Below are positions 1 to 5,618 of a DNA stretch of 8,601 nucleotides, one piece after another; the first letter of the stretch is position 1; every line of letters starts with the position of its first letter. The notes beneath the pieces were generated by a model. That model was not told the origin of the DNA. It was given only the letters and a program-made list of their open reading frames with translations, and did no database searches. Location: NCBI GenBank assembly GCA_023140455.1, contig JAGLLQ010000320.1:1-8601 (forward strand). Reading direction: 5' to 3'. A program made the position numbers and the translations under genes. Origin of the DNA: Desulfobacteraceae bacterium (GTDB taxonomy: Bacteria; Desulfobacterota; Desulfobacteria; Desulfobacterales; Desulfobacteraceae).

Positions 1-119
1 TTATGTATGTTGCCATGACCAGAGCAGAACGCTTTTTATATCTTACCCATGCAAATTATAGAAAAGGGAATTTCGCTCACAGAAGCAGATTTTTAGATCA
101 TATTGAAGAGGCGTTGTAG
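1..119 (+). CDS. UvrD/Rep-family helicase, C-terminal end only
   Basis: This is the 3' end of a gene that begins upstream of the window. Reading from base 3 gives 38 residues and a TAG stop at 117-119. The translation starts MYVAMTRAERFLYLTHA, which matches motif VI of superfamily 1 UvrD/PcrA/Rep helicases (consensus LYVAMTRAxxxLxLTxA); its arginine contacts the ATP gamma phosphate in that family. The ending RSRFLDHIEEAL resembles the SRFLxEI segment that follows motif VI in these enzymes. The protein would be an ATP-driven 3'-5' DNA helicase or translocase used in repair or recombination. Only about 30 residues follow motif VI, so this is a short-tailed form without the long C-terminal extension of E. 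coli UvrD. Which subfamily it belongs to cannot be told from this fragment. Confidence 0.8.
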   Translation, partial: MYVAMTRAERFLYLTHANYRKGNFAHRSRFLDHIEEAL

Positions 120-144
120 CTAACAAATTATTAAATGGTTATTT

Positions 145-176
145 GCCAGGACTGGTTCAGTTCTACCAATCCTGGC
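145..176. terminator. Hairpin between converging genes, possible bidirectional terminator
   Basis: The arms GCCAGGACTGGT (145-156) and ACCAATCCTGGC (165-176) pair over 12 positions with one mismatch, around an 8-base loop. The hairpin lies between the end of the helicase gene (119) and the end of the CBS gene (185), which run toward each other. That is where a shared terminator is expected. Neither side has a clear run of T, so intrinsic termination is uncertain; it could instead be an mRNA 3'-end stabilising stem. Confidence 0.45.
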
Positions 177-184
177 GAGTGTGA

Positions 185-745
185 TTATTCTTGTACTAAA
201 ATTTCACTGACTAAATTGAAAACATCAATAAGTCTTATAATACCAACAACTTTATTCTTCTTGAGGACAAGAAGAGACTGGTGACAACCAAGGATAAACT
301 GGTGCACTGCCTCTGCAACAGGTGTGTCTTCGTCAACATATTCACCATCTGAGGGTGTATACATGACTTCTTTTACCTGAAGCTTTGAAGCTTTTTTGAC
401 AAGTTCTTCCAGGGTCTCATCCCACAGGCTGAAATTCTCTATCAGGGAGTTGAGGAATTCAGGGCTGAAACCAAACCTGGACAGCCCAATCCTCCCGGTA
501 TTGTCAGTGTGTTCAAAATGTCGATATTTGGGTTCAAGAGCTTTTATGATGTCAAACATACTCATCTTACCAGATATATGTTTATTATTGTCATAAACAA
601 GTACAGCTCTATGTTTATACTTATGTTTAGTATCATTCTGAGCACTTTTAAGTGCTTTAATAGCATGGACAACTGTATCTTCTTCCGAAACAGTTGCATA
701 ATCGGACAAAGGAATCATTATCTCTTTAACTTTTTTATCTTTCAT
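185..745 (-). CDS. Tandem CBS-domain protein
   Basis: This is a soluble protein of 186 residues with no signal peptide or membrane segment. It has two CBS domains, roughly residues 4-70 (VKEIMIP, then SGKMSMFDIIKAL) and 123-184 (VKEVMYTPSDG, then KVVGIIRLIDVFNLV). A charged linker of about 50 residues separates them. Paired CBS domains form a Bateman module that typically binds adenine nucleotides and controls an attached or partner protein. The start chosen is ATG at 745. A GTG nine bases upstream (754) would add three residues, but the stretch AAGGGTGA sits at good ribosome-binding distance from the ATG, includes that GTG, and would be too close to serve it. The gene follows the DASS transporter by 22 bases on the same strand, so the two are probably cotranscribed. 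An inferred role is energy-status control of that transporter. No catalytic domain is present. Confidence 0.88.
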   Translation of the reverse strand: MKDKKVKEIMIPLSDYATVSEEDTVVHAIKALKSAQNDTKHKYKHRAVLVYDNNKHISGKMSMFDIIKALEPKYRHFEHTDNTGRIGLSRFGFSPEFLNSLIENFSLWDETLEELVKKASKLQVKEVMYTPSDGEYVDEDTPVAEAVHQFILGCHQSLLVLKKNKVVGIIRLIDVFNLVSEILVQE

Positions 746-767
746 GCTTTTCACCCTTATTTGATTA
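738..767 (-). promoter_or_regulatory. Ribosome binding site that decides the CBS gene start
   Basis: On the minus strand the sequence reads AAGGGTGA, then five bases, then ATG at 745. The purine stretch is a fair Shine-Dalgarno match. The in-frame GTG at 754 lies inside this stretch and has no separate binding site at a workable distance, so the shorter start is preferred. The whole junction from the transporter stop (768) to the ATG is 22 bases, consistent with cotranscription. Confidence 0.55.
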
Positions 768-2240
768 TCAATTTACAAGTATTGGCATACCCATTAAAGG
801 CCAGATAACTCCGACTGCAAGTCCAACGATTACCATGAGAATTACACTGGCAGGAATACCATAGAGAAAAAATTCTCCTGTGGTAAACTGTTTTGAATCA
901 TAGGCAATAGCATTAGGCGCTGCTCCAACCAGGAGTAAAAAAGGCATTCCTGCAGTTACCAAAGCAGCAAAAAGAATGACTTCTGGTGCTACACCAAGAT
1001 ATGGTGCAATAACAAGTGCAACCGGCAGAGATATCGCGATGGCAGCCACATTCATAATAAAATTGGTCATCATCATAACAAAAAAGGCAATACTCATGAC
1101 AAAAACAAACCAGTGTGAATCCTGGAACATGGTCAGCCAGTTTATGGCAAGCCATTCTGCTGCTCCTGTCTGCCACAGACAAAAACCAATACTCATTGCA
1201 CCACCAAAAAGCAGGATAATGTTCCATGGAACTGATTCAAGATCTTTGATATCCAGAATTCTGAATACAAAAAAGAGAACAGTGGATACCAGAATAATGG
1301 CTGTTTTGTCCACAGGTTTTAAAAATGGAATAAATTGTTTTGCAGACATGATGGCAATACAACTAAAAATAATTGTTGCGGCAAGGATTTCCTGTTTTGT
1401 AATTCCGCCCATAGCAACGCTCAATTTTTTTGCTTTTTCTCTAAGTCCTGGAATAGTTTTTTGTTCAGGTTTGAAAAAAACCATAAAAAATCCCCACAAA
1501 AGGAATGTCATTATCCATCCAATGGGAAACATATAAAATGTGAGTTCAAAAAAGCTTACGTCTCTTCCAATAATATCCTTGAAAAAACCAAGTGCAACAG
1601 CACCACGTGCTGCCCCAAGAAGTGTTACAATACTTCCGGCTCCGGCAACAAAAGCCATTCCCATGAACAATCCTTTGCCGAATTTAGTTGGTTTATCATC
1701 ATCTGTATACATTGCATAAATGGTCATAAGCACTGGAAACATGGTTGCAGCAACAGCAGTATGGGCCATGATGTGGGTCAGTGCAGACGTCACAACAAAA
1801 CACCCGAGATAAATCATGCTGGTCTTTTCCCCGACAATAATCAGCATTTTATATGCAAGTCGTTTTGTAAGACCTGTTTTTGTAAAAACCATTCCAATAA
1901 CAAGAGAGGCAAAGATAAAAAGCACAGAAGGTGTCATGAAATCTGTAAATGCTTTTTGTGCAGGCCGGATTAAAAAAAGAACCTGTAAAACCCCTATGGT
2001 TAAACTTGTTACACCGATTGGTACAACTTCAAAGACCCACCAGGTGCCGCCAAGAAGAAATACAGCCAGGGCGCCTTTGGCTTCTTTGCTCAATATAAAA
2101 TGTTTTCCTGAAGGATCAATTGCATCCGGCCAGGGTGGGGCAAAGTTAACAACAAAAAAAAGTATAAGCCCAATTGATAAAAATAGTATACGTTTCCAGT
2201 CAAAATTAGCGCCGGTTAAGGCTGCTGTATCAGTGCTCAT
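768..2240 (-). CDS. DASS/SLC13-family sodium-coupled anion transporter, atypical motifs
   Basis: This is a 490-residue inner-membrane protein with many hydrophobic helices, the usual DASS length. Family marks are WWVFEVVPIGVTSL (67-80), VPWNIILLFGGAMSIG (337-352) and GAAPNAIAYDS (439-449). The family moves dicarboxylates, citrate or sulfate into the cell with sodium. The paired Ser-Asn-Thr motifs that line the substrate and sodium site in VcINDY are altered: the first reads Ala159-His160-Thr161 (MAHTAVAA) and the second Met396-Asn397-Val398 (IMNVAAIA). The first glycine loop reads GAARG where PPN is usual. The substrate is therefore unknown; sulfate or a C4-dicarboxylate is a guess. The start at 2240 has AGGAG 12 bases upstream. 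A CBS protein follows by 22 bases, and two-component genes lie upstream on the same strand, separated by a spacer with its own possible promoter. Confidence 0.87.
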   Translation of the reverse strand: MSTDTAALTGANFDWKRILFLSIGLILFFVVNFAPPWPDAIDPSGKHFILSKEAKGALAVFLLGGTWWVFEVVPIGVTSLTIGVLQVLFLIRPAQKAFTDFMTPSVLFIFASLVIGMVFTKTGLTKRLAYKMLIIVGEKTSMIYLGCFVVTSALTHIMAHTAVAATMFPVLMTIYAMYTDDDKPTKFGKGLFMGMAFVAGAGSIVTLLGAARGAVALGFFKDIIGRDVSFFELTFYMFPIGWIMTFLLWGFFMVFFKPEQKTIPGLREKAKKLSVAMGGITKQEILAATIIFSCIAIMSAKQFIPFLKPVDKTAIILVSTVLFFVFRILDIKDLESVPWNIILLFGGAMSIGFCLWQTGAAEWLAINWLTMFQDSHWFVFVMSIAFFVMMMTNFIMNVAAIAISLPVALVIAPYLGVAPEVILFAALVTAGMPFLLLVGAAPNAIAYDSKQFTTGEFFLYGIPASVILMVIVGLAVGVIWPLMGMPILVN

Positions 2241-2278
2241 GTTAATAATAATCTCCTAATAGTTTATATATTTTTCCT

Positions 2279-2297
2279 AAGGGTTATATCTGCCCTT
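2279..2297 (-). promoter_or_regulatory. Small stem in the transporter leader
   Basis: AAGGG (2279-2283) and CCCTT (2293-2297) can pair around a nine-base loop in the untranslated leader, about 40 bases before the transporter start. It is short and may be chance. It does not cover the ribosome binding site near 2253-2257, so any effect on translation would be indirect. Confidence 0.2.
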
Positions 2298-2311
2298 TAA
2301 TTTTTAAATTG

Positions 2312-2345
2312 ATTCTAAATAAAATATCCAGTCACTTTTTGTCAA
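2312..2345 (-). promoter_or_regulatory. Possible sigma-70-type promoter for the transporter
   Basis: A perfect TTGACA -35 box lies on the minus strand at 2345-2340, about 100 bases upstream of the transporter start. Downstream there are two imperfect -10 choices: TATTTA (2321-2316) at 18-base spacing with three of six matches, or TAGAAT (2317-2312) with five of six matches but 22-base spacing. The good -35 box supports a separate start for the transporter-CBS pair, but the -10 is not convincing. Confidence 0.35.
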
Positions 2346-2383
2346 GGAAAGTCTGAGAAAAATGATAAAAAACCTATTTATGG

Positions 2384-2397
2384 TCAGGAGAGCCTGA
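2384..2397. repeat. Short inverted repeat TCAGG/CCTGA
   Basis: TCAGG (2384-2388) and CCTGA (2393-2397) form a five-base-pair stem with an AGAG loop, extendable by two G-U pairs when transcribed as + strand. It lies in the spacer between response regulator B and the transporter. On the minus strand a run of six T follows nine bases after it, so it could assist termination, but the distance is too long for a standard intrinsic terminator. Confidence 0.3.
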
Positions 2398-2409
2398 TTA
2401 GAAAATTAT

Positions 2410-2457
2410 GCCATTATCTCATTTTTTAGTTCATCTTAAAACAAATGAGATAATGGC
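2410..2457. terminator. Perfect 15-bp inverted repeat, likely terminator after response regulator B
   Basis: GCCATTATCTCATTT (2410-2424) is exactly mirrored by AAATGAGATAATGGC (2443-2457), with an 18-base AT-rich loop. On the minus strand the stem is followed by ATAATTTTCT, a weak T-rich tail; on the + strand it is followed by TATTCTTTTTATT. It begins 72 bases beyond the stop of response regulator B. The placement fits a terminator or attenuator splitting the signalling genes from the transporter pair. A protein-binding operator is an alternative, since the stem is AT-rich and the loop long. Confidence 0.5.
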
Positions 2458-2528
2458 TATTCTTTTTATTCAAACAGAAAAGACCCTGCCTTTGGTTAGG
2501 CCTATACAATCATGTGATACACAGGGGA

Positions 2529-2957
2529 TTATCCACCATGTCGCTGGAGTATATCCTTGATTTTCTCCTCTGTCTGTTTTTCAACGATAAGCATTTTTTC
2601 TGCTTTTGCTTTTTTAATCTTTTCAGAAAGGGCTTCAATGTCTGCCGGTTTTTCAAGGAAATCTGTGGCCCCGACTTTCATTGCTTCAACTGTTTTTTCA
2701 ACAGTTGCATAACCTGTGAGTAGAATAATCTGCAGTTCAGGTCTATCGCCTTTAATAGCCTTTAATGCCTCCATGCCGTCCATTCCAGGCATTTGAAAAT
2801 CCATGACTATAGCATCAAAGGACTCTTTTTCTATAAGGGCCAGTGCCTGTTCAGCAGTTTCAGCAGTGGTAACTTTCATACCACGGGCTTCCATACGTTC
2901 CGACATGATTTCCAGAAATTCTTTTTCATCATCCACAAGTAATACTTTTTCCGACAT
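2529..2957 (-). CDS. Single-domain response regulator B (receiver only)
   Basis: This is a 142-residue CheY-like receiver. The acidic pair is D9-D10, the phosphate acceptor D53 (IVMDFQMPGMDG), the switch threonine T81 (LLTGYA) and the conserved lysine K103 (EKPAD). All catalytic residues are present, so it should accept phosphate from a histidine kinase. After the receiver there is only a lysine- and glutamate-rich helix (about 112-142) and no DNA-binding, enzymatic or other output domain. The start at 2957 has AAGGAGA six bases upstream, a strong ribosome binding site. It follows the degenerate kinase gene by 54 bases. The N-terminal half closely resembles response regulator A (shared VLLVDDEKEF and a following SER...RGM), so the two are probably duplicates. 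It may pass phosphate in a relay or act on a partner protein. Confidence 0.92.
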   Translation of the reverse strand: MSEKVLLVDDEKEFLEIMSERMEARGMKVTTAETAEQALALIEKESFDAIVMDFQMPGMDGMEALKAIKGDRPELQIILLTGYATVEKTVEAMKVGATDFLEKPADIEALSEKIKKAKAEKMLIVEKQTEEKIKDILQRHGG

Positions 2958-2987
2958 TATCGTTCTCCTTATAACATTGGTACTTTA

Positions 2988-3003
2988 GCCAATTAAAATT
3001 GGC
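2988..3003. repeat. 16-bp dyad between degenerate kinase and regulator B
   Basis: GCCAATT (2988-2994) and AATTGGC (2997-3003) are perfect inverse copies separated by AA. The dyad lies in the 54-base gap between two minus-strand genes, 30 bases before the start of regulator B. The two-base centre is tight for an RNA hairpin, though opening the innermost pair gives a four-base loop. A protein-binding site or an mRNA processing stem are both possible. Confidence 0.4.
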
Positions 3004-3011
3004 GTAAAGGG

Positions 3012-3683
3012 TTAAATTCGTTTTGGCCACAAAAAACCAAAACTGTTATTTTCATTATTCTTCTCAATGGATATATCCAGATATGTCATCAGGGCTTGAT
3101 CCCCTTTTGATCTGAAAAATTCATCCACAGAGTTATTTTTTAAATTATCTGTAACATGACTCATTGAAAACCAGATCGAGGGTGTTGTTACATCATTTCC
3201 AAATGAGATCATTACCTTTTTTTCTCCTATAACTACAGCGCAGGCAGTTTCAACTGCCCTCCAGATCATATTTTCCAGGAAAAACAGATTTGTGTCAACT
3301 ATGACAGATGATAATGGAGAAGTTACCTCAATAATAACTTCCTTCTGTTCAACAAGTCTTACGGACATATCCAGAACAAAACAGACTACTTCTTCAAGAT
3401 CTGTAATTTGGGTTACAAGATCAACACTATGAGATAACCGGTTCAATTTGTTCAATACAAAATCGGCCCTCTTAACCTGCCTTGCCAATCTCTGGGAGAT
3501 ATCATTCCCACGCTCAGGAGAAAAAGCATGTCCATTTTCATGCCCCATGGACAAATCTTCCAGCAGTCCAGCATTTTCATTAATAATGGCGAGGGCATTT
3601 TTTATTTCATGGGTTGCAGAAGCAGACATTGTGCCAAAAAACCGCATTCCTTCTTCTGCCAGTATGTTTTCATCTTTTGCCAT
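3012..3683 (-). CDS. Degenerate soluble histidine kinase (H-box kept, ATPase motifs lost)
   Basis: This 223-residue protein has no membrane segment and no sensor domain. Residues 13-45 carry a clear HisKA H-box, SATHEIKNALAIINENAG, with phospho-accepting H25; it aligns with the H-box of the kinase encoded just upstream. The region after about 120 should be the ATP-binding domain, but the N-box asparagine appears replaced (LENMIWRAVETA, about 136-148; T147 where the neighbour has N364). There is no DxGxG G1 box and no GxGLGL G2 box, so autophosphorylation is not expected. It could be a phosphotransfer intermediate, a phosphatase or a dimer partner of the full kinase. The ribosome binding site is weak. 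The gene lies 34 bases after the full kinase and 54 bases before regulator B, on the same strand. The reading frame is intact, arguing against simple decay. Confidence 0.78.
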   Translation of the reverse strand: MAKDENILAEEGMRFFGTMSASATHEIKNALAIINENAGLLEDLSMGHENGHAFSPERGNDISQRLARQVKRADFVLNKLNRLSHSVDLVTQITDLEEVVCFVLDMSVRLVEQKEVIIEVTSPLSSVIVDTNLFFLENMIWRAVETACAVVIGEKKVMISFGNDVTTPSIWFSMSHVTDNLKNNSVDEFFRSKGDQALMTYLDISIEKNNENNSFGFLWPKRI

Positions 3684-3717
3684 TGTTTATATTAACTCTA
3701 ATCCTTTAATAAAACCA

Positions 3718-5109
3718 TTAAATTATTGTATCTTCAACTTTTAAAGGTATTGTAATAGTAAAGCGGGTACCTTTACCTATTTTGCTTTTAACCATAATAT
3801 CACCACCGATTTCTTTAACCAACCCGTAAGTAATAGAGAGTCCAAGACCAGTGCCCCAATGATCGTTTTTAGATGAATAAAAAGGTTCAAAGATTTTAGT
3901 AATATCTTCTTGGGCAATACCACTCCCAGTATCTGAAACTATTATGGTCAAGTTCTCCTTTTTTTTGAATTCTACAAAAATATCTAATTGCCCACCATTT
4001 TCCATTGCTGCAAAAGCATTGTCAAACAGATTTAAAAAAATCTGCTGCAGACTTCCTCTGTCACATTCAAAATTAGGGATAGAGCCTTTGCTGTTCACCG
4101 ATATTGTAATGTTCTGGCGTTCGGCTTCTTTTTTAAGAAAAGCAAGCATCTGCTCAATGACTTCTTCTATATTAACTGTTTCTATACTTGGCTCTGTATG
4201 CTGGGCAAAGTCCAGAAGTCTCCGGGTAATTGCACCACATCGTTTCACTGCATCAAAGACGTCATTTGTAAGAGGGATCAGCCGCTCCTCTGTAGAAAAA
4301 TCTTTTCCCGATGAAAACATATCCATAATCAGGCCTGTTTTCTGGTCGATAATGGCAAGAGGATTGTTGATCTCATGAGCAACGCCTGATGACAGACGAC
4401 CTATAGATGCAAGTTTATTTTTATATTCAGCATGGTGAAGGATTTCTGTCCTTTTTTTATCTGCTGCATGAATGCGTCCCACAAGAAAAGTAGCCATGCC
4501 CATTATGGACAGTATAATAACAACAATGCTGACTATCAGATATCCAACCAAATGTAGTCTTGGTTTTAACCAGAGGTCAGTAATTCTTTTTTTACTCATA
4601 ATTCGTACAAGTATTAATGAAGAATTTGGTATCCTGGCATATCCAACTATAACAGGCACCATGTCCGGTGTTATAATCTCTTTAATTCCAATCTGCTCTT
4701 TAAGTATACTTGTATCAAAAATATTGGGGATGTCCGGTGCACCATAATAAAGAGAAGGCGTCAGCAGGGTCCCATCTGAGTTAGCAACAAATATGTCGTG
4801 GATACCGACAGATTTGGCCTTTGCAGCATAATCAAGAGCAGATTTCTTAATATCCTTAGAGGAAGAGAGAGAGAGTACAACGCAGTTAAGAACTCTTAAC
4901 ATACTGTTTTCTACTTCCTCTTCGATGGTCCGGCGGGTCAGATTAGAGTCCACATAGGCCATGACAAAAAGAGGTAAAATGGCCATAACGGTTGTAAAGA
5001 GTACAATCAACTTCCACTTACGTGCAAAATTAAAACCAGTGCGTGGATGGCTGCTGGCAACATCCCGGTGATCCCAGAAGGCAGGTTTAAATTTTTTTAA
5101 TCGCTTCAT
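3718..5109 (-). CDS. Membrane sensor histidine kinase
   Basis: This 463-residue kinase has a first membrane helix at about 33-53, an extracytoplasmic sensor region (about 54-184) and a second helix at about 186-210. The sensor contains IHDIFVANSDGTLLTPSLYYG, which looks like a Cache-type fold, though I cannot confirm that. The cytoplasmic part has the H-box VAHEINNPLAII with H245, N-box LNLFDNA (359-365, N364), G1 box DTGSG (393-397), F-box FEPFYSSK (407-414) and G2 box GTGLGL (419-424). All catalytic motifs are intact. The layout resembles kinases that sense small ligands outside the cell. The start overlaps the stop of response regulator A by four bases (ATGA), so translation is likely coupled; no strong ribosome binding site is visible. 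Regulator A is the probable partner. The ligand is unknown; a substrate of the nearby transporter is an inference. Confidence 0.92.
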   Translation of the reverse strand: MKRLKKFKPAFWDHRDVASSHPRTGFNFARKWKLIVLFTTVMAILPLFVMAYVDSNLTRRTIEEEVENSMLRVLNCVVLSLSSSKDIKKSALDYAAKAKSVGIHDIFVANSDGTLLTPSLYYGAPDIPNIFDTSILKEQIGIKEIITPDMVPVIVGYARIPNSSLILVRIMSKKRITDLWLKPRLHLVGYLIVSIVVIILSIMGMATFLVGRIHAADKKRTEILHHAEYKNKLASIGRLSSGVAHEINNPLAIIDQKTGLIMDMFSSGKDFSTEERLIPLTNDVFDAVKRCGAITRRLLDFAQHTEPSIETVNIEEVIEQMLAFLKKEAERQNITISVNSKGSIPNFECDRGSLQQIFLNLFDNAFAAMENGGQLDIFVEFKKKENLTIIVSDTGSGIAQEDITKIFEPFYSSKNDHWGTGLGLSITYGLVKEIGGDIMVKSKIGKGTRFTITIPLKVEDTII

Positions 5110-5525
5110 GGTTTTGTTTTGGTTTTCTCATATGCTTTAAACAGGGCCTTGCTCAATAAATCGATATCAACCGGTTTTTGCATATAGTCAAAGGCACCAA
5201 GATTTATGCAATTTTTCTTGTCCTGTTCTGAGCCATGACCAGTCAGTACAATTACTTCTATCTGAGACTGAGTCTGCTTTACTTCTTTTAAAACTTCCAT
5301 ACCATCAATTCCGGGCATTTTTAAATCAATGATCATTACCTCTGGAGGGTTGTTATGGATATAATCAAGTGCTGAATTACCATCGTAGGCAATAGTGGGC
5401 TCCATACCCCTGAACCCCAAGCGTTCTGACAAAGTCTCTACAAACTCTTTTTCATCATCCACTAAAAGGACTTTTAAAGGGCTTTCACAGTCAGCACCTG
5501 TAAGCATTGCATTTTTTTCTGGCAT
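5106..5525 (-). CDS. Single-domain response regulator A (receiver only)
   Basis: This is a 139-residue receiver with a short N-terminal extension of about 17 residues before KVLLVDDEKEF. Key residues are D23-D24, acceptor D67 (MIIDLKMPGIDG), T95 (VLTGHG) and K117 (QKPVD). It ends soon after the receiver, with no output domain. It is the first gene of the minus-strand block, and its stop overlaps the start of the sensor kinase by four bases, so the two are a cognate pair. The chosen ATG at 5525 has TAGGT five bases upstream. A second ATG (residue 7) is possible but lies downstream of a workable binding site. Without an effector domain it likely signals by binding another protein or by passing phosphate on, possibly through the degenerate kinase to regulator B. 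Confidence 0.92.
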   Translation of the reverse strand: MPEKNAMLTGADCESPLKVLLVDDEKEFVETLSERLGFRGMEPTIAYDGNSALDYIHNNPPEVMIIDLKMPGIDGMEVLKEVKQTQSQIEVIVLTGHGSEQDKKNCINLGAFDYMQKPVDIDLLSKALFKAYEKTKTKP

Positions 5526-5528
5526 ATG

Positions 5529-5580
5529 TTACCTAATAAGAGTTACTAACCAACCGAATATTCGGCCGATTTTACCTAAT
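5529..5580. promoter_or_regulatory. Divergent control region with palindrome and flanking repeats
   Basis: This lies in the 93-base gap between regulator A (minus) and the ATP-grasp gene (plus). It holds a perfect 12-bp palindrome CCGAATATTCGG (5554-5565), overlapped by CGGCCG (5563-5568), and two copies of TTACCTAAT at 5529-5537 and 5572-5580. For the minus-strand genes a -10-like TAAAAT (5574-5569) would place a transcript start near the palindrome, suiting an operator. No matching -35 box is obvious. One repeat copy overlaps the ribosome binding site of regulator A, so part of the repeat may be coincidental. Confidence 0.4.
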
Positions 5581-5618
5581 TTAATTATTGGAATCTGCTA
5601 AAAAAGTCAAGGCTAAAC

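Noticed and set aside
396..808. Open frames on the + strand opposite the CBS gene
   Set aside because: The minus-strand frame has two recognisable CBS domains; the opposite frames have no domain and no proper start context.
976..1973. Long open frames on the + strand opposite the transporter gene
   Set aside because: They are antisense to a clear membrane transporter, have cysteine- and lysine-rich compositions without any recognisable domain, and lack ribosome binding sites. They are shadows.
2461..2520. Short GCCT/AGGC stem just after response regulator B as an intrinsic terminator
   Set aside because: Only four base pairs with a six-base loop; the T-rich tail is interrupted. The nearby 15-bp inverted repeat is a far stronger candidate.
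3944..4747. Open frames on the + strand opposite the sensor kinase
   Set aside because: The kinase on the minus strand has every catalytic box; the antisense frames are a by-product of its codon use.
5599..5604. Extended -10-like TGC-TAAAAA before the ATP-grasp gene
   Set aside because: Transcription would begin so close to the ATG at 5619 that the ribosome binding site would be lost, and no -35 box is well placed.
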